DNA of 64,000 nucleotides, taken from positions 2,082,229 to 2,146,228 of the forward strand of contig JACEVL010000099.1 in the NCBI GenBank assembly GCA_020284085.1, given 5' to 3'. The translations under genes were made by a program, and so were the position numbers. The number at the start of each line of letters is the position of its first letter. Position 1 is the first letter of the stretch. This DNA is from Aporrectodea caliginosa (lineage: Eukaryota; Annelida; Clitellata; Crassiclitellata; Lumbricidae). The notes under the pieces were generated by a model that was not told the origin of the DNA, made no database searches, and saw only the letters and a list, made by a program, of their open reading frames with translations. Positions 22,671-34,212 of the stretch are shown here, piece by piece.

Positions 22671-23340
22671 CAGGGCCTAGGACGGGATTTGGAGGCCCAG
22701 GGCCACAACTAATTTTCAAGGCCTTTTTCAAATATCTTTTAAAAACTTAACAGGAAGGTTCAAATCATCCTTCGCATCTTCAAAGCCACGAATTTATCGA
22801 TAATGCTTTGATAATTTAAAGTTCTAGCGATATCAGAATTAATGCTTAACATAGCCAATCCATTAAGACGCTGCTGACCCATCGTGGAACGGAAGTAGTT
22901 CTTTGTTCTTTTCTGGTTGCTGAATGATCTCTCGGCATCTGCAGCAGACATAGGTAACGTCATGAAAATTCTCAAGGAAATAAACACATTTGGAAACAGA
23001 TCGACCAGATTTTCAGCCACTATTTCTTGTAGTAGATTTCTTGGTGAAAGAGGAAGCTTGAAATTAATTTTGTATATTTCTTTGAGAAAAATCATTTCTT
23101 GGACGAGCTCAGGTGATATGTCTTCTAAGCGGCTTAAAGTATATCTCGTAGCTGCCTCTTTCAACTGATCGTCACTCATAGAATTGAAATAATTAGAATT
23201 TGTATAGCGCTACATTTCAATTAATAATTTCTTAATTCCATAATTCTCCATTTCAATAAATAATTCCGAAATTCCGAGGCCCTTTATCAAGTGAGGCCTG
23301 GGGCCAAATGGCCCAGGTGCCCCCCCTGTCCTAGGCCCTG
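22671..23340. mobile_element. hAT element in the LINE
   Basis: 670 bp with perfect 13-bp terminal inverted repeats (CAGGGCCTAGGAC) and the 8-bp direct repeat CTCAGTAC on both sides (22663-22670 and 23341-23348). It contains one transposase remnant and no full transposase gene, so it depends on other copies for mobility. Confidence 0.93.
22760..23179 (-). pseudogene. hAT transposase C-terminal part
   Basis: An open frame of 139 codons ends with the hAT dimerisation signature: MSAADAERSFSNQKRTKNY, then MGQQRLNGLAMLSIN. The N-terminal zinc finger and the catalytic core are absent, so this is a last-exon remnant kept in a deletion derivative. It resembles the transposases related to vertebrate ZMYM-type proteins more than the relic at 9590. 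Confidence 0.85.
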
Positions 23341-23767
23341 CTCAGTACTATCAGCATCTTCGTCGTCCATGTATGCCCTGGGGGTCTTGCGATCGCATGG
23401 CCTTTGCCCACAGTCACTGCATGTTGTTGCCAAGATGACAACCATAGCACAACTCATGTATGCCTCCCCGGCATGGTGGGACTATGCAACCGCCGAAGAC
23501 AGAGGAAGAATAGAACAGCAGATAGCCAGGATGAAGCGCAGAGGCCTTATTGGCCCTGACGCTCCCACCGCTGCGGAGCTGGCGGATTCAGCTGATGGCC
23601 GATTATTCGCGGCTATTAACGCAAATGAAAGCCATGTTCTGTGTGGACTCTTTCCTCCAAGCCGCCCCCACCTCCGCTATGAGCTAAGACCGAGGCCACA
23701 CGGTTTCCTCCTCCCAACCAAGGACGATCGCAATTTCATATCACGTGTCATATTTAAAAACATCTAC

Positions 23768-24004
23768 TAGTTGTTTTAATGCAGTAGAGAGCTGTATGTT
23801 AGAAGTTGCAGTTGAGTTGTATTGATAAGAACTTTGATATTGAAGTATATGTTTGAAATAACTGTGTTTGAAGAAAGGAGAAACATTCAAAGAACTGTGT
23901 CAATTTAATTCTTAAACAGTTAGAAGACGTTGAGCAATTTATATGTAGAGATAAGGAAAGTTCTTGAGGTAGGTCACAACTAAGAAAGAAAAGAGTTGGT
24001 GACA
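23768..24004 (+). repeat. Gmr1-like 5' LTR, truncated
   Basis: This matches the 3' LTR from about 34446 to its end at 34682, including the terminal GAGTTGGTGACA. The first 230 or so bases of the LTR are missing; the sequence instead joins the LINE 3' end at a shared TAG. Confidence 0.85.
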
Positions 24005-24008
24005 TATT

Positions 24009-24024
24009 TGGTGGCAGCAGCGGT
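24009..24024 (+). promoter_or_regulatory. Primer-binding site of the Gmr1-like element
   Basis: TGGTGGCAGCAGCGGT lies four bases after the LTR end and is followed by GGGATTCGAAAC, which resembles the complement of a tRNA T-arm. The complement of the tRNA primer may therefore extend unusually far. The same site is at 63508 in the second element copy. Confidence 0.65.
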
Positions 24025-24119
24025 GGGATTCGAAACAACGTCTGGGATTCGAAACAACGTCTGGGATTCGAAACAACGTCTGGGATTCGAAACAACGTCT
24101 GGGATTCGAAACAACGTCT
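24025..24119 (+). repeat. 19-bp leader repeat, five units
   Basis: Five exact tandem copies of GGGATTCGAAACAACGTCT directly after the primer-binding site. A further partial unit lies at about 24147-24166. The copy at 63523-63615 also has about five units. Confidence 0.95.
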
Positions 24120-24334
24120 GGTGAATACGTCGGTGGGACAACGTCTGGGATTCGAAACAACGTCGACTGGTGAATACGCATTAAATCATTGGTAAATCTA
24201 ATACGACAACGAAAGCCTCAACGACAAAGGTATACAAGTTTGTTGTTTTCAAACAAAGAACAATCCCCAATACTTCAAACACAAAAGAAAACTCGTGTTT
24301 TCCAGAAAGGACAGCACTGAAGTAAAGAAGTAAG

Positions 24335-26331
24335 ATGGAGAAATTAAGTGTCAAGAAACAAGCAGAACTGAAGAAGATGTCTTCTGAAAGATTAAAACAG
24401 CGCTTGTTGAAGGCTGGTTTTGAAGAAGAGAAACTGGAAGATATGTCACGTGAGGACATGTTAGAAGCGCTAGCTGAAGTCTGGCTTAAAGAAGAAGCAG
24501 AAGAAGAAGAAGGTGCTGTCGGTGGTGCTGTGGAAAAGGTTATTGAGAAACCGCCTGGGCCTATGTCTATGGAGATGATGATGCAATGGATGATGATGAG
24601 AAAGAAAGAAAAAGAGGAGAAAGAGAAAAGACAAGAGAAACGAAGAAACGAAAGAAGAAGCAGAACGTGTAAGACAAGAAGAGAAAGAAAGAGAGGAGAA
24701 ACGAAGAGAAGAAGCAGAGCGTATAAGACAAGAGGAGAAAGAAATGCGACAGGAAGAATTACGTCTTCAGAGAAAGAAAGAAAGCAGAAAATGCAAGACA
24801 GGAAGAATTACGTCTTCAGAGGGAAAAAGAAGAGAAAGCAGAAAATGCAAGACAGGAAGAATTACGTCTTCAGAGGGAAAAAGAAGAGAAAGCAGAACAA
24901 GTTCGTGTAGCAGAACTTGAGTTGCAAAGGCAGCAATTTGAAATTCAATTAGAGCAATTGAGAAGAGATAGAGAAGATGCTGAAAGGAGAAGATTAGAGC
25001 AGATGATTGAATTTGAAAGGGCGCGGAAAAGTGACGAAGAGATACGTCAGCAACAGATTGAAGAGAAGAGACTACGTGAAGAAGAAAAGGAAAAAGTGCG
25101 AATTTCAGAGTTGGAGCGAGCAGAACAGGTTAGACAAGAAGAACTGAAATTACAGAAAGAAAGTATGGAGAGGGCGGAAGTGGAAAGACAAGAACGTTTA
25201 AAGTTGGAACAACAAAAAATAGCATTAAAAGAAGCACAACTCAAAGAGGAGAAACAAAATAGAGAAGCTCAAGAGCAAAGAAGAGAAGAAGAACGAGAAG
25301 AACAGAAAAGGAAACAGGAAGAAAGTGAAACGATGGTTTCGAAAATAAAGAAAATTGGTGATGCCATGAAACACGTGTTACCTAAAATGCCAAACGATAT
25401 GATGGAGGTGCCATTATATTTCGAAACGGTTGAGAATGCGTTTCGTAGTTTCAACGTGCAGGAACAATTCTGGGTGAAGTTACTATTGCCATTGATGACT
25501 CCGAAAGCTAGAACTGTTCTAAACAGATTGTCATTCGCTGATTTAGACGATTATGAGATCGTGAAACAGCACTTGTTAAAAGAATTCAAGTTGACACCGA
25601 GAGAGTACAGATCGAAGTTTATTGATGCGAAGAAGACAGCTGAAGAAACGTATACAATGTTTACAGCAAGGCTGAAGAACTTGTTGAACTATTATGTGAA
25701 AAGTCGCAAAGTGGATAAGAATTTTGAGAAGCTGTTTGATTTGTTAGTGGCGGATAAGTTGAAAGAATCACTACCACCAGGTCCACTACAGTTTGTGTTG
25801 TCGAAGGAAGGAACTGATTGTTACGAAGCTAGTGTTGTGGCAGACCTAGCAGACATTCATGTTAATAATCGAATTGGTTTGGCAATTCCGAATAAGACAA
25901 GTTTTGGTTTTGTTCCCAATGGCAAAAGAAATCAACAGTTCACTCCAAATTTTGGTTTTCATTGGAAGAGCAATCAAGAAACAGGAAATCAGTTCAGAGG
26001 TGCAGAAGTGAAACCAAATTCTCCGGTTGTTCACGAGAATAGAGAATCGATGATGGCCAGACAACGTCCGGTATATAACAAGTCACCACCAAGGTTTGTC
26101 GCAAGAGAAGGCAATGCATCGTTTACTCCATATAAGAGAAAAGAAAGCATTGAACAACGAGGTGCAGTGGTGAAACGTTGTCACAACTGTGGATCAGACA
26201 GGCATTTGATGAAATTCTGTCCAGTTCCTGTTACAGCCTCAAATTATGGAAAACAAGAAAATTCGAGGGTGAATCGAATTCAAGTGGTTGATAATTCTGA
26301 AAGTCAAGCCACAGAACATCATTCTGAATGA
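24335..26331 (+). pseudogene. Gmr1-like gag, unit 1, frameshifted
   Basis: The ATG at 24335 opens with MEKLSVKKQAELKKMSSERL and a SAP-like helical start, then a very long charged coiled coil. A capsid-like domain (about 25380-25850) and one zinc knuckle (CHNCGSDRHLMKFCP, about 26180) follow. The first frame stops at 24910 and a second one runs from 24922 to 26331. Indels in near-exact 57-bp coiled-coil repeats (about 24745-24900) explain the break. At 26310-26330 a small change relative to unit 2 puts gag and protease in different frames. Confidence 0.8.
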
Positions 26332-28450
26332 AACTGAAGTAAAGTCAGTGATGAAATGTCACCTTTCACCTGATATTCAGAAAGAAATTCTATTGCACAA
26401 TGGAATGCAGAAAGAAATGGCTGGAAAAGATGAAAGTACAACATTGAAGAAAGTGTTATTGCAGTACGTCGAGGTAGAGATTCGTGGAACAGCAGGAAAA
26501 GAACCAATAAAAGTAAAAGCACTTATTGATTCTGGAGCAGAGGTTCCGGTGATTAGTGAAGAATTACTGGAAGGCATGAAGGTGGAGCAGATTGGAAAAG
26601 TGAACTTACAATGCGTGGCAGGAGATGCCATTCCTGCAAAGTTGGTGAAAGTTGATGTAAGGCTGTGTTGTAACGATGTGGAAGAAGAGGTAATTCCGCA
26701 TAAAGTCAAATGTTCACTTACACCTTATGTAACATTGATGTGTGCTAGTATTGCAAAAATGGGAAGCACAGAAAGATTCTTGTTGCATCCAGAAATCATT
26801 GCAGAACTTAAAGCCGTGCCACAAGTGAAAATGATACAAGGAGATGTGCAAGCGAATGTAACGACGAGATTGCAGAGTCAGCGAAAGAAAGTGATAGAAG
26901 TCGAAGAGGAAAGTGAAACTGAAAGTTCAAGTGAAGAGGAAAACGAAAGTGATGATCAACAAAGTTTAATGCAAGACGGTATAACAGCAGAGATGAGTGA
27001 ACAAGAGATGGCTGCATGCAAGAATGGTAATCTAAATGAAACGAAAGAGGATAATGAATGTGATGTGGAGATAGCAGATTTGTTTCAAGAAGATGAGAAA
27101 GATGAAGAACAACAGATGCAGATTGCAGACGCAAAGAAATTCGAAGAACAGCAGAGACAAGATGAATCATTGAAAGCATGGTGGAATTTAGCGCCAGATA
27201 AAGAATCTGAATTCTGCGTGGTAAATGGCTTACTGTACAAGAGATATCGAATATTAGAGCAAACGATATATCAATTGGTGTTACCAAAAGAGCGACGAAT
27301 GAAAGTGATGGAGTTGGCTCACGAATCAGTATTTGGAGGACATCTTGGAGAAGAGAAAACTAGAGAACGAATAAAGTTGTCTTTTACGTGGCCAAAGATG
27401 AGAAGAGATATAGTGAAATTTTGCAAATCATGTGAGAAATGTCAGTTAAAGGCAAGAAGTTTGGTGATGGACAGGGTTCCTATCACTCCAATTCCAAGAG
27501 AAGATGTGGCGTTTAGAAGAATTACAATGGATTGTGTAGGACCAATCGAGCCAGCATCTGCTGCAGGTCACAAGTACTGTTTATGTATTGTCGATTCTTG
27601 CACCAGATGGCCTACAGTGTTTCTGTTGAAATCATTAACTGCAAAAGCTGTGTGTGATGCTTTGATGGAGTTGTTCATGAACGTTGGTGTACCTTCTGTG
27701 ATCACAAGTGACCAAGGAACAAATTTTACTGCGAGTCTGACAAGAGAATTTCTGAATTTAATGGGTTGTAGTCCAAGATTTGACACGCCAGGTCATCCAG
27801 AGGCAGCTGGATTAGTAGAAAGATGGAACCAAACATTCAAGAAAATGATCCATCATGTAATTGTTGACAATCCAAGGCAATGGCACAAAGTAATTCCGTT
27901 TACAGTGTGGGCATTACGAGAAGTACCGAATGCAACTACTGGAATTGCTCCTTATATGTTGGTGTATGGAAAGATTCCGCGTGGACCACTGGCAATTCTA
28001 AAAGAAAGTTGGACAAGAGAAATTAATTTACCACCTCATATTGGAATCCAACCAGAAAAGTACTTGAAAGACATGAAAGCAAATATGGAAAAAGCATTAC
28101 TGTTTGCAGAATCATATTCACGAGAGAAGCAATTACAGTATACGAATCAATACAACAAAAGAGCGAAACATAAAGAATTTGAACCGGGTGAAAAAGTCAT
28201 TGTGTTATATCCGACTTCAACGAATAAACTGATTTCACGATGGCATGGTCCATGTACTGTTATACAACGAAGGTCCAAGTACTCTTATTTGATTGACATG
28301 GGTGACGATTGTCGAAAGATAATTCACGCAAATAAAATCAGAAAGTACATTACAAGAGCAATGAGTTGTGGATTAATCGTTGAAGAAGATGAAGACTTGA
28401 GCAATTTATATGTAGAGATAAGGAAAGTTCTTGAGGTAGGTCACAACTAA
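26288..28450 (+). CDS. Gmr1-like protease-integrase, unit 1
   Basis: An open frame of 720 codons. An aspartic protease with LIDSGAEVPVI lies at about 26520; an acidic linker follows. The integrase has the H-H-C-C zinc region (HESVFGGHLGEEKT, then CKSCEKC), catalytic D in TMDCVGPIEP and TSDQGTNF, and E in GHPEAAGLVERW, then a chromatin-side basic C-terminus. The frame ends at 28450 because of a 65-nt inserted LTR patch; in unit 2 the same frame continues into RT. The product, if made, would lack RT. Confidence 0.8.
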   Translation: MIILKVKPQNIILNETEVKSVMKCHLSPDIQKEILLHNGMQKEMAGKDESTTLKKVLLQYVEVEIRGTAGKEPIKVKALIDSGAEVPVISEELLEGMKVEQIGKVNLQCVAGDAIPAKLVKVDVRLCCNDVEEEVIPHKVKCSLTPYVTLMCASIAKMGSTERFLLHPEIIAELKAVPQVKMIQGDVQANVTTRLQSQRKKVIEVEEESETESSSEEENESDDQQSLMQDGITAEMSEQEMAACKNGNLNETKEDNECDVEIADLFQEDEKDEEQQMQIADAKKFEEQQRQDESLKAWWNLAPDKESEFCVVNGLLYKRYRILEQTIYQLVLPKERRMKVMELAHESVFGGHLGEEKTRERIKLSFTWPKMRRDIVKFCKSCEKCQLKARSLVMDRVPITPIPREDVAFRRITMDCVGPIEPASAAGHKYCLCIVDSCTRWPTVFLLKSLTAKAVCDALMELFMNVGVPSVITSDQGTNFTASLTREFLNLMGCSPRFDTPGHPEAAGLVERWNQTFKKMIHHVIVDNPRQWHKVIPFTVWALREVPNATTGIAPYMLVYGKIPRGPLAILKESWTREINLPPHIGIQPEKYLKDMKANMEKALLFAESYSREKQLQYTNQYNKRAKHKEFEPGEKVIVLYPTSTNKLISRWHGPCTVIQRRSKYSYLIDMGDDCRKIIHANKIRKYITRAMSCGLIVEEDEDLSNLYVEIRKVLEVGHN

Positions 28451-28462
28451 GAAAGAAAAGAG
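28398..28462 (+). repeat. 65-nt LTR patch inside pol of unit 1
   Basis: These bases match the end of the LTR (about 23933-23995), from TGAGCAATTTATATG to AAGAAAAGAG, and are absent at the equivalent place in unit 2 (32620). The left border shares GAAGAC, the right border TTGGT, with the LTR. Confidence 0.9.
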
Positions 28463-28800
28463 TTGGTTCAGTGGTTGAGTTGTTGACGAAGAATGACTTG
28501 CAAGATGAAAAGAATTCACTGAATCTTGATCCTGATCAGATTAACCATTTAACATTGACTCAACAAAAACAATTGCTGGAAGTACTGAACAAATATTCTG
28601 ATCGATTTTCTGAAAAGCCTGGACTATGTACATTGGTTGAACATGAAATTGAACTGAAACCGGAATTTCGTGAAAAAGAATTTATGGCTTACCGTATTCC
28701 ACTCATCTATCGAGCAGAAGTTGAACGACAAATTAAAGAAATGCTTCAAGCCAACATTATAAAACCATCTTCGAGCAGAATGGCAAGTCCGCTGGTAATT
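28463..28800 (+). pseudogene. Gmr1-like RT, N-terminal part, unit 1
   Basis: This encodes the linker and the start of the RT up to MASPLVIV, identical in frame to unit 2. At 28800 the sequence leaves RT and enters gag. The catalytic RT blocks are missing. Confidence 0.85.
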
Positions 28801-28801
28801 G

Positions 28802-31800
28802 TGCTGTCGGACGGTGCTGTGGAAAAGCAAATTGAAAAAGCCTGGAGAAACTATGGAGATGAAGAAGCAGAATGGATGTACGAAAGAAGAAGAGAGGAGA
28901 AAGAGAGGAGAAAGAAGAGAAGAAGCAGAGACGTATAAGACAAGAAGAGAAAGAAAGTCTTCGAGAGAAAAGAAGAATTACGTCTTCAGAGAGAAAAAGA
29001 AGAGAAAGCAGAAAATGCAAGACAGGAAGAATTACGTATTCAGAGGGAAAAAGAAGAGAAAGCAGAAAATACAAGACAGGAAGAATTACGTATTCAGAGG
29101 AAAAAGAAGAGAAAGCAGAACAAGTTCGTGTAGCAGAACTTGAGTTGCAAAAGCAGCAATTTGAGATTCAATTAGAGCAATTGAGAAGAGATAGAGAAGA
29201 TGCTGAAAGGAGAAGATTAGAGCAGATGATTGAATTTGAAAGGGCGCGGAAAAGTGACGAAGAGATACGTCAGCAACAGATTGAAGAGAAGAGACTACGT
29301 GAAGAAGAAAAGGAAAAAGTGCGAATTTCAGAGTTGGAGCGAGCAGAAGAGGTTAGACAAGAAGAACTGAAATTACAGAAAGAAAGTATGGAGAAGGCGG
29401 AAGAGGAAAGACAAGAACGTTTAAAGTTGGAACAACAAAAAATAGCATTAAAAGAAGCACAACTCAAAGAGGAGAAACAAAATAGAGAAGCTCAAGAGCA
29501 AAGAAGAGAAGAAGAACGAGAAGAACAGAAAAGGAAAAAGGAAGAAAGTGAAACGATGGTTTCGAAAATAAAGAAAATTGGTGATGCCATGAAACACGTG
29601 TTACCTAAAATGCCAAACGATATGATGGAGGTGCCATTATATTTCGAAACGGTTGAGAATGCGTTTCGTAGTTTCAACGTGCAAGAACAATTCTGGGTGA
29701 AGTTACTATTGCCATTGATGACTCCGAAAGCTAGAACTGTTCTAAACAGATTGTCATTCGCTGATTTAGACGATTATGAGATCGTGAAACAGCACTTGTT
29801 AAAAGAATTCAAGTTGACACCGAGAGAGTACAGATCGAAGTTTATTGATGCGAAGAAGACAGCTGAAGAAACGTATACAATGTTTACAGCAAGGCTGAAG
29901 AACTTGTTGAACTATTATGTGAAAAGTCGCAAAGTGGATAAGAATTTTGAGAAGCTGTTTGATTTGTTAGTGGCGGATAAGTTGAAAGAATCACTACCAC
30001 CAGGTCCACTACAGTTTGTATTGTCGAAGGAAGGAACTGATTGTTACGAAGCTAGTGTTGTGGCAGACCTAGCGGACATTCATGTTAATAATCGAATTGG
30101 TTTGGCAATTCCGAATAAGACAAGTTTTGGTTTTGTACCCAATGGCAAAAGAAATCAACAGTTCACTCCAAATTTTGGTTTTCATTGGAAGAGCAATCAA
30201 GAAACAGGAAATCAGTTCAGAGGTGCAGAAGTGAAACCAAATTCTCCGGTTGTTCACGAGAATAGAGAATCGATGATGACCAGACAACGTCAGGTATATA
30301 ACAAATCACCACCAAGGTTTGTCGCAAGAGAAGGCAATGCATCGTTTACTCCATATAAGAGAAAAGAAAGCATCGAACAACGAGGTGCAGTGGTGAAACG
30401 TTGTCACAACTGTGGATCAGACAGGCATTTGATGAAATTCTGTCCAGTTCCTGTTACAACCTCAAATTATGGAAAACAAGAACATTCGAGGGTGAATCGA
30501 ATTCAAGTGGTTGATAATTCTGAAAGTCAAGCCACAGAACATCAGAACAATGAAACTGAAGTAAAGTCAGTGATGAAATGTCACCTTTCACCTGATATTC
30601 AGAAAGAAATTCTATTGCACAATGGAATGCAGAAAGAAATGGCTGGAAAAGATGAAAGTACAACATTGAAGAAAGTGTTATTACAGTACGTCGAGGTAGA
30701 AATTCGTGGAACAGCAGGAAAAGAACCAATAAAAGTAAAAGCACTGATTGATTCTGGAGCAGAGGTTCCGGTGATTAGTGAAGAATTACTGGAAGGCATG
30801 AAGGTGGAGCAGATTGGAAAAGTGAACTTACAATGCGTGGCAGGAGATGCCATTCCTGCAAAGTTGGTGAAAGTTGATGTAAGGCTGTGTTGTAACGATG
30901 TGGAAGAAGAGGTAATTCCGCATAAAATCAAATGTTCACTTACACCTTATGTGACATTGATGTGTGCTAGTATTGCAAAAATGGGAAGCACAGAAAGATT
31001 CTTGTTGCATCCAGAAATCATTGCAGAACTTAAAGCCGTGCCACAAGTGAAAATGATACAAGGAGATGTGCAAGCGAATGTAACGACGAGATTGCAGAGT
31101 CAGCGAAAGAAAGTGATAGAAGTCGAAGAGGAAAGTGAAACTGAAAGTTCAAGCGAAGAGGAAAACGAAAGCGATGATCAACAAAGTTTAATGCAAGACG
31201 GTATAACAGCAGAGATGAGTGAACAAGAGATGGCTGCATGCGAGAATGGTAATCTAAATGAAACGAAAGAGGATAATGAATGTGATGTGGAGATAGCAGA
31301 TTTGTTTCAAGAAGATGAGAAAGATGAAGAACAACAGATGCAGATTGCAGACGCAAAGAAATTCGAAGAACAGCAGAGACAAGATGAATCATTGAAAGCA
31401 TGGTGGAATTTAGCGCCAGATAAAGAATCTGAATTCTGCGTGGTAAATGGCTTACTGTACAAGAGATATCGAATATTAGAGCAAACGATATATCAATTGG
31501 TGTTACCAAAAGAGCGACGAATGAAAGTGATGGAGTTGGCTCACGAATCAGTATTTGGAGGACATCTTGGAGAAGAGAAAACTAGAGAACGAATAAAGTT
31601 GTCTTTTACGTGGCCAAAGATGAGAAGAGATATAGTGAAATTTTGCAAATCATGTGAGAAATGTCAATTAAAGGCAAGAAGTTTGGTGATGGACAGGGTT
31701 CCTATCACTCCAATTCCAAGAGAAGATGTGGCGTTTAGAAGAATTACAATGGATTGTGTAGGACCAATCGAGCCAGCATCTGCTGCAGGTCACAAGTACT

Positions 31801-34085
31801 GTTTATGTATTGTCGATTCTTGCACCAGATGGCCTACAGTGTTTCTGTTGAAATCATTAACTGCAAAAGCTGTATGTGATGCTTTGATGGAGTTGTTCAT
31901 GAACGTTGGTGTACCTTCTGTGATCACAAGTGACCAAGGAACAAATTTTACTGCGAGTCTGACAAGAGAATTTCTGAATTTAATGGGGTGTAGTCCAAGA
32001 TTTGACACGCCAGGTCATCCAGAGGCAGCTGGATTAGTAGAAAGATGGAATCAAACATTCAAGAAAATGATCCATCATGTAATTGTTGACAATCCAAGGC
32101 AATGGCACAAAGTAATTCCGTTTACAGTGTGGGCATTACGAGAAGTACCGAATGCAACTACTGGAATTGCTCCTTATATGTTGGTGTATGGAAAGATTCC
32201 GCGTGGACCATTGGCAATTCTAAAAGAAAGTTGGACAAGAGAAATTAATTTACCACCTCATATTGGAATCCAACCAGAAAAGTACTTGAAAGACATGAAA
32301 GCAAATATGGAAAAAGCATTACTGTTTGCAGAATCATATTCACGAGAGAAGCAATTACAGTATACGAATCAATACAACAAAAGAGCGAAACATAAAGAAT
32401 TTGAACCGGGTGAAAAAGTCATTGTGTTATATCCGACTTCAACGAATAAACTGATTTCACGATGGCATGGTCCATGTACTGTTATACAACGAAGGTCAAA
32501 GTACTCTTATTTGATTGACATGGGTGACGATTGTCGAAAGATAATTCACGCAAATAAAATCAGAAAGTACATTACAAGAGCAATGAGTTGTGGATTAATC
32601 GTTGAAGAAGATGAAGACTTTGGTTCAGTGGTTGAGTTGTTGACGAAGAATGACTTGCAAGATGAAAAGAATTCACTGAATCTTGATCCTGATCAGATTA
32701 ACCATTTAACATTGACTCAACAAAAACAATTGCTGGAAGTACTGAACAAATATTCTGATCGATTTTCTGAAAAGCCTGGATTATGTACATTGGTTGAACA
32801 TGAAATTGAACTGAAACCGGAATTTCGTGAAAAAGAATTTATGGCTTACCGTATTCCACTCATCTATCGAGCAGAAGTTGAACGACAAATTAAAGAAATG
32901 CTTCAAGCCAACATTATAAAACCATCTTCGAGCAGAATGGCAAGTCCGCTGGTAATTGTTAAAAAGAAAGACGGTTCTCTGAGACTTGCCTGCGACTACA
33001 GATACATTAACTCGTTCACTGTGGATTGTAAATATCCGATGCCGATTGTAAAAGATGTTTTGCACAAAGTTGGAAAATCAAATGTGATCTCGATTTTTGA
33101 TTGTCGAAGTGCTTACTGGACTTGTCCTGTTAAGCAAACTGATCAATGGAAAACTGCTTTTGTTACTCATAATGGACTGTACGAGTTTACTCGTGTTCCT
33201 TTCGGAATGATCAACTCAGGAAGAACATTTGTTAAAGCAATTAACATGGTTTTACAGCCTATAAATGAATTTGCTGAGCCCTATGTAGATGACATTGCTG
33301 TGCATTCAGATGATTGGAAGATTCATTTACAGCATTTAGATGCATATTTAATGCAAATGAGACTGCATAACATTACTCTGAACTTAAAGAAATGTATCTT
33401 TGGTAAGAGTGAGGTAAAGTTCATCGGTCATGTGGTTGGTTCTGGAACGATTCAAATGAATCCAGATAGAATTGAAAGTTTAATTAATTTGAAAACCCCA
33501 GAAACGAAGAAACAAGTTAAGCAATTGCTGGGATTTTTTGGTTACTATAGACAGTTTATCAAAGATTTTGCACAGATTGCGAAGCCTCTATCTGATTTGA
33601 CAAGCAAACATGTTCCAGATAAGATTGATTGGACTGATAGACATCAACAGGCATTTAATTTACTTAAAGATGCTGTACGCTCTAAAGTTGTTTTATATGT
33701 TTTTGATGTTGGAAAACCTTTTAATTTGTACTGCGATAGTAGTGATTTTGCAGTAGGAGCTGTTTTAACACAGATGGATGATAAGGGAATAGAGCGCCCT
33801 GTGTCATTTATAAGTCAGAAGTTGACTGACACCCAGAAGAGATGGGCAACTGTAGAGAAAGAAGCCTATGCTATTGTTTGGGCTCTAAATAAGTTAAAAG
33901 AGATAATCATTGGATCTAAAGTTCACATCTTTACCGATCACAATCCTTTAACTTATCTGACTGAATCTATGTCTAAGTCTGCTAAACTGGTGCGTTGGGC
34001 TTTAGCACTGCAAACTTTTGATGTAGAAGTTAATTATAAGAAAGGACGATTAAATGTTGTAGCAGATTGTTTATCTAGATTATAA
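28802..34085 (+). CDS. Gmr1-like gag-pol polyprotein, unit 2
   Basis: One frame of 1737 codons from the first ATG at 28872. In order: coiled-coil gag (5' end missing), capsid, zinc knuckle CHNCGSDRHLMKFCP, protease LIDSGAEVPVI, acidic linker, integrase (H-H-C-C, D, D, E as in unit 1), then RT with the box YVDD (PYVDDIAVHS, about 33285) and RNase H (LYCDSSDFAVGA, TVEKEAYAIVWAL, FTDHNPLTYL). It ends with LNVVADCLSRL at 34085. Integrase before RT is the diagnostic feature. The long unbroken frame shows very recent activity. Translation without the natural gag start is uncertain. Confidence 0.85.
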
Positions 34086-34191
34086 GATTGTTTATTTTAC
34101 TGTATTATATAGTATTAAGTTTATTGCATAATTTAGTACGATTTTCATAATTTGATGATTTTGCAAATTTTTAAGTTTAATTTGCTCAATC

Positions 34192-34209
34192 CAAAGAAAG
34201 GGAAGGAGG
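34192..34209 (+). promoter_or_regulatory. Polypurine tract
   Basis: CAAAGAAAGGGAAGGAGG lies four bases before the 3' LTR, in the position of the plus-strand primer. Confidence 0.75.
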
Positions 34210-34212
34210 TAA

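Larger units (their letters stand above)
22433..23770 (+). pseudogene. LINE ORF2 3' part, interrupted by a hAT element
   Basis: The plus strand encodes WARMNNLRLNKSKT and VLGITLRSDLRMTSHVDSV, then, after the hAT element at 22671-23340, VVAKMTTIAQLMYASPAWW, EDRGRIEQQIARMKRRG and the terminal NFISRVIFKNIY. These are the end of the RT and the C-terminus of a jockey/CR1-group LINE. Left of 22433 the homology stops (5' truncation). The 3' end abuts a truncated gypsy LTR at 23768. Little else than the hAT element breaks this part, so the LINE is fairly young. Confidence 0.8.

Noticed and set aside
24025..24119. Regular 19-bp repeats that could suggest a CRISPR-like array
   Set aside because: The units are directly adjacent without spacers, lie in a retrotransposon leader, and the genome is animal.
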